A stretch of DNA of 64,000 bases, from contig NZ_FWXL01000002.1 in the NCBI RefSeq assembly GCF_900176395.1, positions 310,001 to 374,000 of the forward strand, in the 5' to 3' direction. Source of the DNA: Novosphingobium sp. B1 (GTDB taxonomy: Bacteria; Pseudomonadota; Alphaproteobacteria; Sphingomonadales; Sphingomonadaceae). Below, one piece after another: positions 38,543-47,072 of this stretch. The position numbers and the translations under genes are program-made. Below the pieces are notes generated by a model. The model worked only from the letters and a program-made list of their open reading frames with translations. It made no database searches and was not told where the DNA came from. Positions within the stretch are counted from its first letter, which is position 1; every line of letters begins with the position of its first letter.

Positions 38543-39519
38543 GCCAGGGCGTTACGCGGTAAGCGCCCCTCGCGCCAGTCGTCGAGATTGGCCAGCGCGC
38601 AAAAGCCCATGGCCTCGCGCGTCTCGATCGTCGCGCTGCCCAGGTGCGGCAGCAGCACCGTGTTCGGCGCATCGCGCAGGTCCTGCGACACCGCCGGCTC
38701 GCCTACGAACACGTCCAGCCCTGCCCCGGCGATCATGCCCTCGCGCAGTGCCTGCACCAGCGCCGGCTCGTCCACCACGTCACCGCGCGCAGTATTGATC
38801 AGCACGGCGTGTGGCCGCATCGCCGCAAACACCTCGGCGCCGATGATCCCGCGCGTCGCCGCGCCGCCCGGCACGTGCAGCGACAGCACATCGCAACTCC
38901 CGGCCAGCTCGATCAGCGAAGCGCAATAGCGCGCGCCAAGGTGCTCTTCGTCCTGCGCATCCCCCCGCCGGCGCGAATGATAGGCGATGTCCATGCCGAA
39001 GCCGAAACGCGCGCGTTCGGCGGTCGCCTTGGCGATGCGCCCGAACCCGAACAGCCCCAGCGTCTTGCCGCGCAGGCTCGTGCCCAGGAGGTGCGTCGGT
39101 CGCCAGCCGGTCCAGCCGCCGCTGCGCAATTCGCGCTCGCCCTCGCCTGCCCGCCGGGTGGTCATCAGCATCAGCGTCAGCGCGATGTCCGCCGTGGCGT
39201 CGGTCAGCACGCCGGGCGTGTTGGTCACCGCCACTCCCGCCTCCCGCGCAGCTTCCAGGTCGATGTGATCGACCCCGGCGCCGAAGTTGACGATGATCTG
39301 CGCGCGCCGCTCCGGCGCCTGCAGCACGGCACGGTCGATGCGGTCGGTGATCGTCGCACAGATCGCATCGTACTGCCCCATCGCGGCAACCAGTTCGGCA
39401 GTGGTGAGCGGCCGATCCTCGGCATTGAACGTCGCGTCATATCGCGCCGCGATTTCCGCCTCGACCCGTTCGGGCCATCTGCGCGTGACCAGCACCCGGG
39501 CGCGCGGCACATCATTCAT
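38539..39519 (-). CDS. D-2-hydroxyacid dehydrogenase, glyoxylate/hydroxypyruvate reductase type
   Basis: A 326-residue NAD(P)H-dependent reductase of the D-isomer-specific family. The Rossmann motif GLFGFGRIAKATA (about 155-167) and catalytic triad Arg245 (NTARGDVVDE), Glu274 (DVFVGEP) and His292 (LLPHLGSAT) are intact; the NFGAGVDHID segment is that of GhrB/GyaR-like enzymes. Reduction of hydroxypyruvate to D-glycerate, or glyoxylate to glycolate, is expected. GGAG precedes the ATG; the gene starts three bases after the dioxygenase stop and overlaps the glycerate kinase start. The pair forms a hydroxypyruvate-to-phosphoglycerate route. Confidence 0.88.
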   Translation of the reverse strand: MNDVPRARVLVTRRWPERVEAEIAARYDATFNAEDRPLTTAELVAAMGQYDAICATITDRIDRAVLQAPERRAQIIVNFGAGVDHIDLEAAREAGVAVTNTPGVLTDATADIALTLMLMTTRRAGEGERELRSGGWTGWRPTHLLGTSLRGKTLGLFGFGRIAKATAERARFGFGMDIAYHSRRRGDAQDEEHLGARYCASLIELAGSCDVLSLHVPGGAATRGIIGAEVFAAMRPHAVLINTARGDVVDEPALVQALREGMIAGAGLDVFVGEPAVSQDLRDAPNTVLLPHLGSATIETREAMGFCALANLDDWREGRLPRNALA

Positions 39520-39522
39520 CTA

Positions 39523-40437
39523 TCAGGTCTCCGGTACAGATGCCGCGAAGTATGCAGTGAACGGATCGTCGGCTTCAAGCGGCGCATCGCCTTCGCGCAC
39601 CGTGGTCCGGCGCATGTCGCGTCGCTCGTTGAAGATATCGAAGTCGCCGCCGCGGTGCATGGTCGTCAGGTTGTCCCACATCACCATGTCGCCCGGTTCA
39701 TAACGCACGCCGAAGGTGTATTGCGGCTGCGTCGCGAATTCGATCAGTTCCCTGATCAGCGCCTGCCCCTCTTCCCGCGGCATGCCGACCACGTCGAGCG
39801 CGTGGCTGCCGATATAGATCGCGGTCCGGCCAGTCGCCTCCTGCCGCAGCGACAGCGGCTGCAACGCCTTGGGACGGCTGTCGATTTCCTCGATGGAGAT
39901 GGGGAAGCCGGCAAGGAGCCGCGAATACCACAGCGAATGCTCGGCCTGGCCGCTGTCGACCAGCGTCTTCAGCCGCTCGGGCAAGTCCTCATAGGCGCTG
40001 CGCATGTCGGCAAAGTAGGTCAGCCCGCCCTCGCCCGGCACTTCATAGGCCAGCAGCAGCGAATAGGCAGAACGCATCGTCATGAACGAGGAATCGGTGT
40101 GCCACAGGCGGTCGCCCTTCTTGTGCAGCACCATGCCCTCGTCGACGAGGATTTCACCCGCAGGCGTCAGGTTGCTGGCATCGAAGATCTCGGCATGATC
40201 GGGATGGCGGCGCGGCCGGTTCTTCACGGCAGGGGCCTTTTCCAGATGCCCGAAGTTGCGGCTGAATTCGATGTGCGAGGCATTGTCTAGCCCCGTCCCG
40301 CGAAACACGCAGACGCCCCACTGGTTCATCGCATCGACAATGCCCTGCCGGTCCTCCGCGCTGATCGGCCCTGAAAAATCCACGCCGGAAACTTCCGCGC
40401 CAAAGCGCGGCGTGATGGGAACAACCGTCAGGGTCAT
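39523..40437 (-). CDS. TfdA/TauD-family 2-oxoglutarate- and Fe(II)-dependent dioxygenase
   Basis: A 304-residue dioxygenase. The iron ligands His113 and Asp115 (LWHTDSSF) and His261 (TTMHRGGDF), with an arginine cluster at 272-277 (RRDMRR) for 2-oxoglutarate, fall within a residue or so of the positions I recall for Cupriavidus TfdA, the 2,4-D dioxygenase, so the TfdA branch is favoured over taurine dioxygenase. Such enzymes hydroxylate the carbon next to an ether oxygen, splitting aryloxyalkanoates into a phenol and a 2-oxoacid. Neighbours fit: an AAHS-family transporter (as TfdK) 15 bp upstream and glyoxylate/hydroxypyruvate-using enzymes downstream. Taurine or sulfate-ester cleavage is less likely since no sulfur genes are near. 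Start ATG at 40437 with AAGG. Confidence 0.88.
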   Translation of the reverse strand: MTLTVVPITPRFGAEVSGVDFSGPISAEDRQGIVDAMNQWGVCVFRGTGLDNASHIEFSRNFGHLEKAPAVKNRPRRHPDHAEIFDASNLTPAGEILVDEGMVLHKKGDRLWHTDSSFMTMRSAYSLLLAYEVPGEGGLTYFADMRSAYEDLPERLKTLVDSGQAEHSLWYSRLLAGFPISIEEIDSRPKALQPLSLRQEATGRTAIYIGSHALDVVGMPREEGQALIRELIEFATQPQYTFGVRYEPGDMVMWDNLTTMHRGGDFDIFNERRDMRRTTVREGDAPLEADDPFTAYFAASVPET

Positions 40438-40452
40438 GGGCAATACCTTCTT

Positions 40453-41868
40453 TCAGATCTTGGCTTGCGCAGGTTCGGCCGCAGGTGCGGCACTGCCGTG
40501 CAATGGAGTTTGGCGGGCGCGCGCCATGTGGTTGCGGCCCAGGACATAAAGCGAGATCGCCGAAAGCAGCGGCGTCACCGCCAGCGCCGCAAAAAGCTGC
40601 TGCGGCGGCAGGTTGGTGGCAAGCAGGTATCCGCCCAGCAGCGGCGCGAATACCGATCCGATCTTGGCCACCGATGTCGCCCAGCCCGCGCCGTTGGCCC
40701 TGATCGCGCTGGGGTAGAACAACCCGGCCAGGCTGTGCATGCCAAAGTGCGTCCCGCCGATCATCGCCATGGTCGAAAGCGACAGCAGCGCAAGGCTCGG
40801 CAGCGAAAGGTCGGCCAGCCCCATCACCAGCAGCAGCGGACCTGCCAGCGCCGGGTAGAACATGATGGCGATCGGCCCGAAGCGATCGGTAAACCGCATG
40901 ACAGCAAGGCCCGCCAGCGATCCCGCCACCGAACTTGCCGACATGATCCACGCCGCCTGCGTGCGCGTGAAGCCAACATCCTCGAAGATGATCGGCCCCC
41001 AGTTCGACTTGAAATAGACCGCCATCGAACTGCCGATATAGGCCAGCCACAGGAAGGTGGTGACCACGCCCAGATCGCCCTCGAACAGCGCGCCCAGCCG
41101 GAACCGCTTCTCCTGCTGCGGTGCGCTTTCGTCAGTCACGACGAAGCGGCTGTCGCGGCTTGCGCCAAGCCCGGGCGAAATGGCGTTGAGGCTGCGCGCG
41201 ATGCGTTCGGGCGAACGCTGCTTCACGGCCAGGTAACGTGCGGATTCGGGCAGCATTGCCAGCAGCACCGGCACCAGCGCCAGCGTCGCCACGCCCGATG
41301 CCACGAACACCGATTGCCAGCCGAAGTGCGGTGCCAGCCACACCGTGATCGGCCCGGCCACCACGCCGCCCAGTGTGTAGCCCAGCATGATGATCGTCAC
41401 CACCGAGGCGCGATAGCGCGATGGCACGAACTCGATGTTCAGCGCCCACGCCAGCGGCATCAGCCCGCCCAGTGCCACCCCGTTCAGGAGGCGCAGCACC
41501 AGCAACTGCTGCATGTCGGCCGCAGCCGCCAGCGCCAATCCGGTCAGCCCGAAGGCGGCAACCGAGGCAATGATCACCGGCCTGCGCCCGAAGCGGTCGC
41601 CCAGCCAGCCAAAGGCAATGCCGCCCACCATCGCCCCGAACACGCCTACCGAGAACAGCTCGCCCAGCGAAATCGCATCGGCGCCAAAACCGTCGCGCAG
41701 GTATGGCGCCACGAACGAGATGACCAGCATGTCGAAGCCATCAAGGAACGTCACCGCCCACGACAGCAGCACCAGCCGGATCACGAAGGCATTGATCTTC
41801 TGTCGTTCGATGACCTCGGTCACGATAATCGTGGCAGGCGGCTCGGCGGATTGCGTTGCAGTGGTCAT
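40453..41868 (-). CDS. MFS transporter, aromatic acid:H+ symporter (AAHS) family
   Basis: A 471-residue inner-membrane protein with twelve predicted helices. The first helix motif SWAVTFLDGFDMLVISFVAP and the loop GWLGDRFGRRPVIIASV are signatures of the AAHS family, which includes PcaK, BenK, MhpT and the 2,4-D transporter TfdK. It lies 21 bp after the TonB receptor gene and 15 bp before the dioxygenase gene, so it should carry the dioxygenase substrate across the inner membrane. Both membranes are thus covered within one operon. Confidence 0.9.
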   Translation of the reverse strand: MTTATQSAEPPATIIVTEVIERQKINAFVIRLVLLSWAVTFLDGFDMLVISFVAPYLRDGFGADAISLGELFSVGVFGAMVGGIAFGWLGDRFGRRPVIIASVAAFGLTGLALAAAADMQQLLVLRLLNGVALGGLMPLAWALNIEFVPSRYRASVVTIIMLGYTLGGVVAGPITVWLAPHFGWQSVFVASGVATLALVPVLLAMLPESARYLAVKQRSPERIARSLNAISPGLGASRDSRFVVTDESAPQQEKRFRLGALFEGDLGVVTTFLWLAYIGSSMAVYFKSNWGPIIFEDVGFTRTQAAWIMSASSVAGSLAGLAVMRFTDRFGPIAIMFYPALAGPLLLVMGLADLSLPSLALLSLSTMAMIGGTHFGMHSLAGLFYPSAIRANGAGWATSVAKIGSVFAPLLGGYLLATNLPPQQLFAALAVTPLLSAISLYVLGRNHMARARQTPLHGSAAPAAEPAQAKI

Positions 41869-41889
41869 GGGCTTTGATCCTGATCGGGC

Positions 41890-44838
41890 TCAGCCACCGA
41901 AGTGGAAGCGCGCCCCCACCTTGAACGCACGGCCGACCGGATCGAACAGGATCTGGTTGGTACCGCCCGACGGCCCCGGAATGGCCGGCGGATCGCGATC
42001 GAGCAGGTTGTTGACCGTGGCGAACAACTGGAAGGTGCGCCCATTGCCGGGATCGATGTTCACCCGCGCCGTGAGGTCGAGGTAGAAGCGGCTCGGCACG
42101 CGGTTGTTGTCGACGCTGTTGGGCAGCGTCACTGCATAACCATCCTGGTCCGGCCCGACGAAGTTGGTCCAGTACAGGCCCGAAGGGATGTAGCGGCCAT
42201 GCCCGGTCAACTGGAAATCGTCCTTGGTCCAGGTCAGCACGCCGTCGATCACGTAATCGGGCACGCCCGCGATCGTCCCGGTGCGCTGGCCAGTCTGCCC
42301 GGCGCGATCCACTTCGCCCAGCGCGTCGGTCGTGGTCAGCTTGTCGGTGATGTTGGCGATGACTTGCGCGTTCAGGTTGCCGAGGCTGCCCAGCGGTTGC
42401 TGGTACTGGAACTCGATGTCGAAACCGCTGGTCTTGAGCGCGTTGGAATTGAGGATCACGTCGCGCACTTCAAGGATCTGGTTCGAAGCATCGCGGGTGA
42501 TCTGGCTGCAGAACGCCGTCGCGCCCTGTGCACAGCGGTTGACCAGCGTCTGCGCACCCAGCGCACCGATCGCATCGCGCACCTTGATGTCGTAATAGTC
42601 CACCGAAAGCCGCATACGGCGGAAAAACCCATCGCTCGGCGCCACCACCACGCCCAGCGTCAGGCTGTCAGCCTTCTCCACGCGCAAGTCGGCATTCGAT
42701 CCGGTGATGACGTTGGGATTGGTCTGAAGTCCGCCGTTGAGCGGGTCCGACAACCCGATCGAGCGGCGCGTCAACGGCCCGAACAGTTCGAAGATGTTGG
42801 GCGCGCGGATATCGCGCGAACGCGTGCCACGCAGGCGGATGCCCGCCACCGGTTCATAGACTGCGCCAGCCTTCCACGTCGTCACTGCGCCCGATGTGCT
42901 GTAGTCGGTGCGGCGGATCGCCCCGTTGAGGTCCAGCGCATAGCCCAGCGGTGAATCGCGCAACACCGGCACCGCGATTTCGGCAAAGGCCTCCTTCACG
43001 GTCACCCCGCCCGAAAGCGCCGAACCGTTAAGCGAATAGAACCCGTTGGCCGCTGATATCGCATCGGTCGTGCCGTTCACCGTGTCGCGGCGATACTCAG
43101 CGCCAATGGCCAGTGCCACCGCGCCGGCCGGAAGCTGGAACAGGTCACCGCGCAGATCGACGCCAGCCACATGCTGCTCGTTCACCGTGCGCTGCAGCCC
43201 GTCGCCGGTGATATAGGCCAGTGCCTCTGCGCTGTAGTTGCCTTCGCCGAAGGGGTTGTAGGGCCGGCACGCCGCATCGTCGTTGGCCGTGCTGGCATCG
43301 GCGTTGACCCGGCACACGATCTGCCCGTTCGCTCGCACCGCATCGGTCGCCTTCAGCAGATTGGCCTGATTGATCAGGTTGGTGGCGGTCTGCGTGAAGT
43401 TGGTCCTGCCATACTGGTACGATGCCTCGACCGTCCACGAACTGCCAAGGTCCGCCTTGATGCCCAGCACGCCGCGATAGGTTTCGGTCGTCGATGTCGC
43501 CCGGCCGGGGCCGATATCGAACGCCGCCTTGCCAAGGATGAACGATGAAACGCCATTGGCGTCCATCGCTGCGGCAACCGATGCCGGAATGAACGGATTG
43601 TTCCGCTTGATGCGGCCCAGCAGCGTCCCGTTGAAATCGCGGAACAGCGCGCCGTCGACCGATCCCGTCACCTTGCCATAGGACAGGTCGGCACTGAGCG
43701 TCACGGCATCGGTCAGGTCGGCAGTCAGTGCGGTATAGGCCGAAACGCGCTCCAGCGGCACCTTCAGCTTGAGGCCAGAGATGAAGCCGTTGCGCCCCTG
43801 CCCTTCTCCGCCCAGCATGAACAGCGGGCCTACCAGTGTGCCGTACTGGAACGGGGCAGGCGTGCCATCGGCCAGGAACTTGGTGCCGCGCAAGGGGTCG
43901 GTGGCGGTCGTCCCGATCACCTGCCCTGCGGCGTTGTACGACCGGTTGATCAGCCCTCCGGGAGCCATCGTCGAGGTATTGACCCCGGCAATGATCAGGT
44001 TGGCCGGCAATCCGCCCGCTCCCGGCGCGGTATTGCCCAAAATCAGGGTCTGGCTGTTGCAGAAGGCCCGCGTCGTGCAATTGCCCAGGCCCTCGAGCTT
44101 CTCGTACTCGATCGCGCCGATCACGTGGATGCGGTCGCCAATTCGCGTGCCGCCGGCAAGGCTTGCAAAGATGTTGCCGTCATCGCCGCGCTGCGAAACG
44201 CCCCCGGCAATCTGCCCGTCGAGCCCCTCCTTCTTGCGGTCGAGCACGAAGTTGACCACGCCGGCCACTGCGTCAGAGCCGTAGGCCGCCGAAGCGCCGC
44301 CCGTCACCACGTCGATCGTGCGGACCAGCGATGATGGAATGAGGTTGGTGTCGACCGAACCCTGCACCGTGCTCGGCACGAAGCGGCGTCCGTCGACGAG
44401 CACCAGCGTGCGCTGCGGATCAAGAGCGCGCAGGTCGAGCAGGCGGGCACCGATATTGCCGCCGAGGTTGGCCTGCGCGGCAGGGCCCGACGAAGGCCGG
44501 AAGCTCGGCAACTGGTTCAGCGCCTCACCCACGTTGTTGATGCTCAGCGCGTTCAGCCGCTCCGATCCGATCGAGGTGACCGGCGTCGGTGCCTTGAAGC
44601 TGGAACCCAGCCGCGTTCCGGTAACGACGATACCGGCTTCGGGCACTGCGTTGCCGTCTGCCTCAGCCGCGTCTGCCGAGGCAGCCTCAGTCCCGCGCGA
44701 ACCTTGCGCTGTCTGGAGCGGGTCCTGCTCCTGCTGCTGATCCTGGGCCATCGCAACGCCCGGCGTCATCGCCAGAATTGCAAAGATCAGGGCGGTCCTG
44801 CTGGCGGCGTTGCGCGCCGCATGCGTGCTCGTTTGCAT
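41890..44838 (-). CDS. Large TonB-dependent receptor of the dioxygenase operon
   Basis: A 982-residue receptor of the larger type common for oligomeric or aromatic ligands in sphingomonads. Signal peptide (ending ...GVAMAQ), a Gln-rich linker (DQQQEQDPLQ), TonB-box-like EAGIVVTGTRL, plug with ALDPQRTLVLVDGRR and ASAAYGSDAVAGVVNFV, and a barrel ending in ...GARFHFGG. The ATG at 44838 has a GGAGTATCAAGG leader. It is the first gene of the operon and is divergent from a MarR regulator over 181 bp with a perfect palindrome, so its substrate is probably the inducer. The barrel contains several Cys pairs in loops (ALDPQ region excluded), which is usual in this subfamily. Confidence 0.92.
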   Translation of the reverse strand: MQTSTHAARNAASRTALIFAILAMTPGVAMAQDQQQEQDPLQTAQGSRGTEAASADAAEADGNAVPEAGIVVTGTRLGSSFKAPTPVTSIGSERLNALSINNVGEALNQLPSFRPSSGPAAQANLGGNIGARLLDLRALDPQRTLVLVDGRRFVPSTVQGSVDTNLIPSSLVRTIDVVTGGASAAYGSDAVAGVVNFVLDRKKEGLDGQIAGGVSQRGDDGNIFASLAGGTRIGDRIHVIGAIEYEKLEGLGNCTTRAFCNSQTLILGNTAPGAGGLPANLIIAGVNTSTMAPGGLINRSYNAAGQVIGTTATDPLRGTKFLADGTPAPFQYGTLVGPLFMLGGEGQGRNGFISGLKLKVPLERVSAYTALTADLTDAVTLSADLSYGKVTGSVDGALFRDFNGTLLGRIKRNNPFIPASVAAAMDANGVSSFILGKAAFDIGPGRATSTTETYRGVLGIKADLGSSWTVEASYQYGRTNFTQTATNLINQANLLKATDAVRANGQIVCRVNADASTANDDAACRPYNPFGEGNYSAEALAYITGDGLQRTVNEQHVAGVDLRGDLFQLPAGAVALAIGAEYRRDTVNGTTDAISAANGFYSLNGSALSGGVTVKEAFAEIAVPVLRDSPLGYALDLNGAIRRTDYSTSGAVTTWKAGAVYEPVAGIRLRGTRSRDIRAPNIFELFGPLTRRSIGLSDPLNGGLQTNPNVITGSNADLRVEKADSLTLGVVVAPSDGFFRRMRLSVDYYDIKVRDAIGALGAQTLVNRCAQGATAFCSQITRDASNQILEVRDVILNSNALKTSGFDIEFQYQQPLGSLGNLNAQVIANITDKLTTTDALGEVDRAGQTGQRTGTIAGVPDYVIDGVLTWTKDDFQLTGHGRYIPSGLYWTNFVGPDQDGYAVTLPNSVDNNRVPSRFYLDLTARVNIDPGNGRTFQLFATVNNLLDRDPPAIPGPSGGTNQILFDPVGRAFKVGARFHFGG

Positions 44839-44878
44839 CCTTGATACTCCCACTCGCGGCACGTCTAAAGCGAACCTC

Positions 44879-44898
44879 GGTACATATTTTTATGTACC
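44879..44898. promoter_or_regulatory. Perfect palindrome, likely MarR operator
   Basis: GGTACATA-TTTT-TATGTACC is a 20-bp inverted repeat with perfect 8-bp arms, 41 bp before the TonB receptor start and 122 bp before the MarR gene. MarR dimers bind sites of this size. A 9-bp direct repeat CCTTGATAC occurs at 44839-44847 and 44897-44905, the second overlapping the palindrome edge. Confidence 0.7.
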
Positions 44899-45019
44899 TT
44901 GATACGCATATCGTCAACAGCCAAATGGTAACGCGCGTCAAATGGCGTTTGGCGGCGACTGGAAACGGTCGCTAGAAGCAGCCATGCGGCCCGCAAGATG
45001 GGCAGGAAGGGGACTTGGG

Positions 45020-45559
45020 GTGAAAAGCGAACAGGATCAGGCGTTTGACGCCTTGGGCGTGTTTGACAGAGATACGCCGCAATACCGCGCCTACTTTCCC
45101 GAAGATTCGCGCGATGAGGCCGAATTTCAGCTCACCCGCATCCTCGCCATCTCGGCGCGGCGCTGGGGCACGCATGTCGAAAGCCGGATGCTCGCGCGGA
45201 CCGGGCAGTCGCGGTCGCGCTGGCAGACGCTGTTCGTGCTCAGCGTCGCGCAGCCGCCGGTAACCACCTCGCTTCTTTCCGAACGCCTGGCCATCCAGTG
45301 GCCGCCACTGGTCCGCACGCTCCATTCGCTCGAAGCCGATGGCCTGATCCGACGCTACGCCAACCCCCATGACAAGCGATCGCGCTACATCGAGATCACC
45401 GATGCGGGCCGCGCCGTGGTCGACCGGGTGCAGCCGGTGCTGTCCGAGATCCGCACCGAAGTCTTCGCCAACCTCACCGAGGAGGAAGTGCGGATTGCCA
45501 CCCGAATCCTCGAGAAGATCGCCACCGGGGTGGCCTCGGCAAAGCCGGACACTGACTGA
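45020..45559 (+). CDS. MarR-family transcriptional regulator of the dioxygenase operon
   Basis: A 179-residue winged-helix regulator: dimerisation helices at both ends, recognition region TTSLLSERLAIQWPPLVRTLHSLE (shown in part; about 85-108) and the wing ANPHDKRSRYIEIT (about 116-129), the DxRS pattern typical of MarR. The start is the GTG at 45020, with AGGAAGGGG ahead; upstream in-frame codons read through the promoter region. It is divergent from the five-gene TonB-AAHS-dioxygenase operon, with a perfect palindrome in the gap, and most likely represses both directions until an aromatic acid binds. Confidence 0.88.
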   Translation: MKSEQDQAFDALGVFDRDTPQYRAYFPEDSRDEAEFQLTRILAISARRWGTHVESRMLARTGQSRSRWQTLFVLSVAQPPVTTSLLSERLAIQWPPLVRTLHSLEADGLIRRYANPHDKRSRYIEITDAGRAVVDRVQPVLSEIRTEVFANLTEEEVRIATRILEKIATGVASAKPDTD

Positions 45560-45593
45560 GGCTTTCGGCACGCACATCGTTCATCATGATAGG

Positions 45594-45616
45594 ATACCAA
45601 AGCGTCAGTTTGGTAT
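45594..45616. promoter_or_regulatory. Perfect inverted repeat between the MarR gene and the origin-proximal gene
   Basis: ATACCAAA-GCGTCAG-TTTGGTAT, 8-bp perfect arms with a 7-nt loop, 35 bp after the MarR stop and 51 bp before the next start codon. No T-run follows, so an operator for the downstream gene is more likely than a terminator. Confidence 0.5.
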
Positions 45617-45666
45617 TCTCTTCGATTGACGCGAGCGTTCCCGGCGGGTAACCATCCGTCCCACGA

Positions 45667-46623
45667 ATGGCTCTCGATCCTGGCGCCTTGACCCTCGCTT
45701 TCCGGCGCGGCCAGCTTGATGCCCTGGCCGCCACGCACCTTGCCAAGGGCGGGCTTTATACCCCGGAAATGCAGAAAACGCTGGCTTTGCGCCTGCTCGG
45801 CCGCGCCTGGCAACAATACCGCGAAGACCGCGCGATAACGCTCGGCAGCAGGCTCGTCGGCGCGGAATGCGCAGCAGAGCGCGACGCGTTCCTTGCCCTT
45901 CTGGCGCGCGCCCTCCCCTCGCCCTCCGTGCCGCTCATGGAGGCGATCCGCACCGTCCGCCGTATCGCCGTGGCTCCCCTTGCCGCAGAGGCCCGTCAGG
46001 CGGCTGAAATCGAGGCGCAGAGCACGGCACAGCTCGATGCCATCATCGCCACGCTCGAAGGCGGACGCCTGCCGGACGAACCGCTCGAGCGCCTTCTCGC
46101 GATCGTCAACCAGCACCGCTATTCGCTCGGCCCGGCGGGCGAAGCGCTGGCCGCCACGGCGCACAGCCCGTGTTGGGCGGTCAACCTTCTCGGAATAGCC
46201 CGCCCAGAGGCGTTCGCGCTTTGCGCAGTCCCCCTCCCTTGCCCTGCGCTCGTGCAACGCCGCCTGTGGCGTGCCGACCTTTCCAACGAATCTCAACGCA
46301 GCCGCGCCCGCGATGGCCTGCTCGACGCCCTGCAGGACCTAGCCTGCGATATCGATCGTGTCTGGCGCGCCTCTCGCCGCTTCGAGGCCGAATTCCCGCA
46401 TCTGCGCTCTCACGCCCGCCTTGGGCACGCCTGGCATCTGATGGTCGGGCTTGGCGAACTCACTCCCGCGCAGTTGGCCCGTGCCCTTCCCGCTACGAAG
46501 GCGGGCGCAGGCAAGTTGCTCAGGCAGTTGGCCGATGCACGCTTCGTCAGGGCCGGCGGATCGTTCGAACCCTTCGCTTGCAGCCCTTTGCCTTCGGCCG
46601 CGTTCGGGGCCGTTACCCCGTAA
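45667..46623 (+). CDS. Hypothetical helix-rich protein beside the replication origin
   Basis: A 318-residue soluble protein I do not recognise. It is Ala/Leu/Arg-rich and almost entirely helical in appearance, with no signal peptide. The C-terminal part (about 262-300; ELTPAQLARALPATKAGAGK then LLRQLADARFV) looks like a helix-turn-helix of the kind seen in plasmid-borne regulators. It ends 147 bp before the iterons and points toward them, with a perfect palindrome before its start. Position suggests a role in copy control, maintenance or a regulator of the replicon, but that is inference. Codon use is like that of the neighbours. Confidence 0.65.
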   Translation: MALDPGALTLAFRRGQLDALAATHLAKGGLYTPEMQKTLALRLLGRAWQQYREDRAITLGSRLVGAECAAERDAFLALLARALPSPSVPLMEAIRTVRRIAVAPLAAEARQAAEIEAQSTAQLDAIIATLEGGRLPDEPLERLLAIVNQHRYSLGPAGEALAATAHSPCWAVNLLGIARPEAFALCAVPLPCPALVQRRLWRADLSNESQRSRARDGLLDALQDLACDIDRVWRASRRFEAEFPHLRSHARLGHAWHLMVGLGELTPAQLARALPATKAGAGKLLRQLADARFVRAGGSFEPFACSPLPSAAFGAVTP

Positions 46624-46769
46624 GCCAGGACCGCTGCCCTTCTCTCCTTTTTCCAAACCAGGAGCGAAACTTCTTGGGAGTTAGAAGGTCTTTAGAGTGA
46701 GTTAGACAGGTTAAGCGCCGCGGCACGGGGTGCGAATCGCGATATCCGCGCGAGTCGGGAGCTTCAGCC

Positions 46770-46889
46770 TGTTCCCGGAGTGTCGGCGAACTGTTCCCGA
46801 AAGGTCGGTGACGCGTTCCTGATAGATCGTTGCATCGTTCCTGAAAGGTCGATGGCGGCGCAAATCGTGTTCCTGATGTATCGATGGAC
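46770..46889 (+). repeat. Five direct iterons for RepA
   Basis: GTTCC begins at 46770, 46792, 46814, 46836 and 46868: three intervals of exactly 22 bp, then one of 32 bp, one helical turn more. Consensus GTTCCyGAwaGrTCGrTG followed by four variable bases. Spacing on one DNA face is the hallmark of initiator-binding iterons. Confidence 0.85.
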
Positions 46890-47007
46890 CGGAGTGAGAG
46901 CTGCACCGACCCGGGTTATTGAATCAGTTTCCAACACATCGGGCGCGGAGACGTTCAAATTCGGTGGACAACCTGAAGCCCCTGTTAACACGATCGCTGC
47001 GGCTTCG

Positions 47008-47072
47008 GGGCAGCCGACACTTCGGGAACGCGCGATGGCGCTACTGACCGAAGGACACGACATTTTGAGAAC
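47008..47072 (-). repeat. Two inverted-orientation iterons
   Basis: On the minus strand GTTCCCGAAGTGTCGGCTG (from 47029 down) closely matches the first direct iteron GTTCCCGGAGTGTCGGCGA, and a more degenerate copy GTTCTCAAAATGTCGTGT starts at 47072. Inverted iterons often serve in copy-number control by handcuffing. Confidence 0.6.

Noticed and set aside
46963..46971. DnaA box in the origin
   Set aside because: TTGTCCACC matches TTATCCACA at only seven of nine positions; kept as a weak hint, not a feature.
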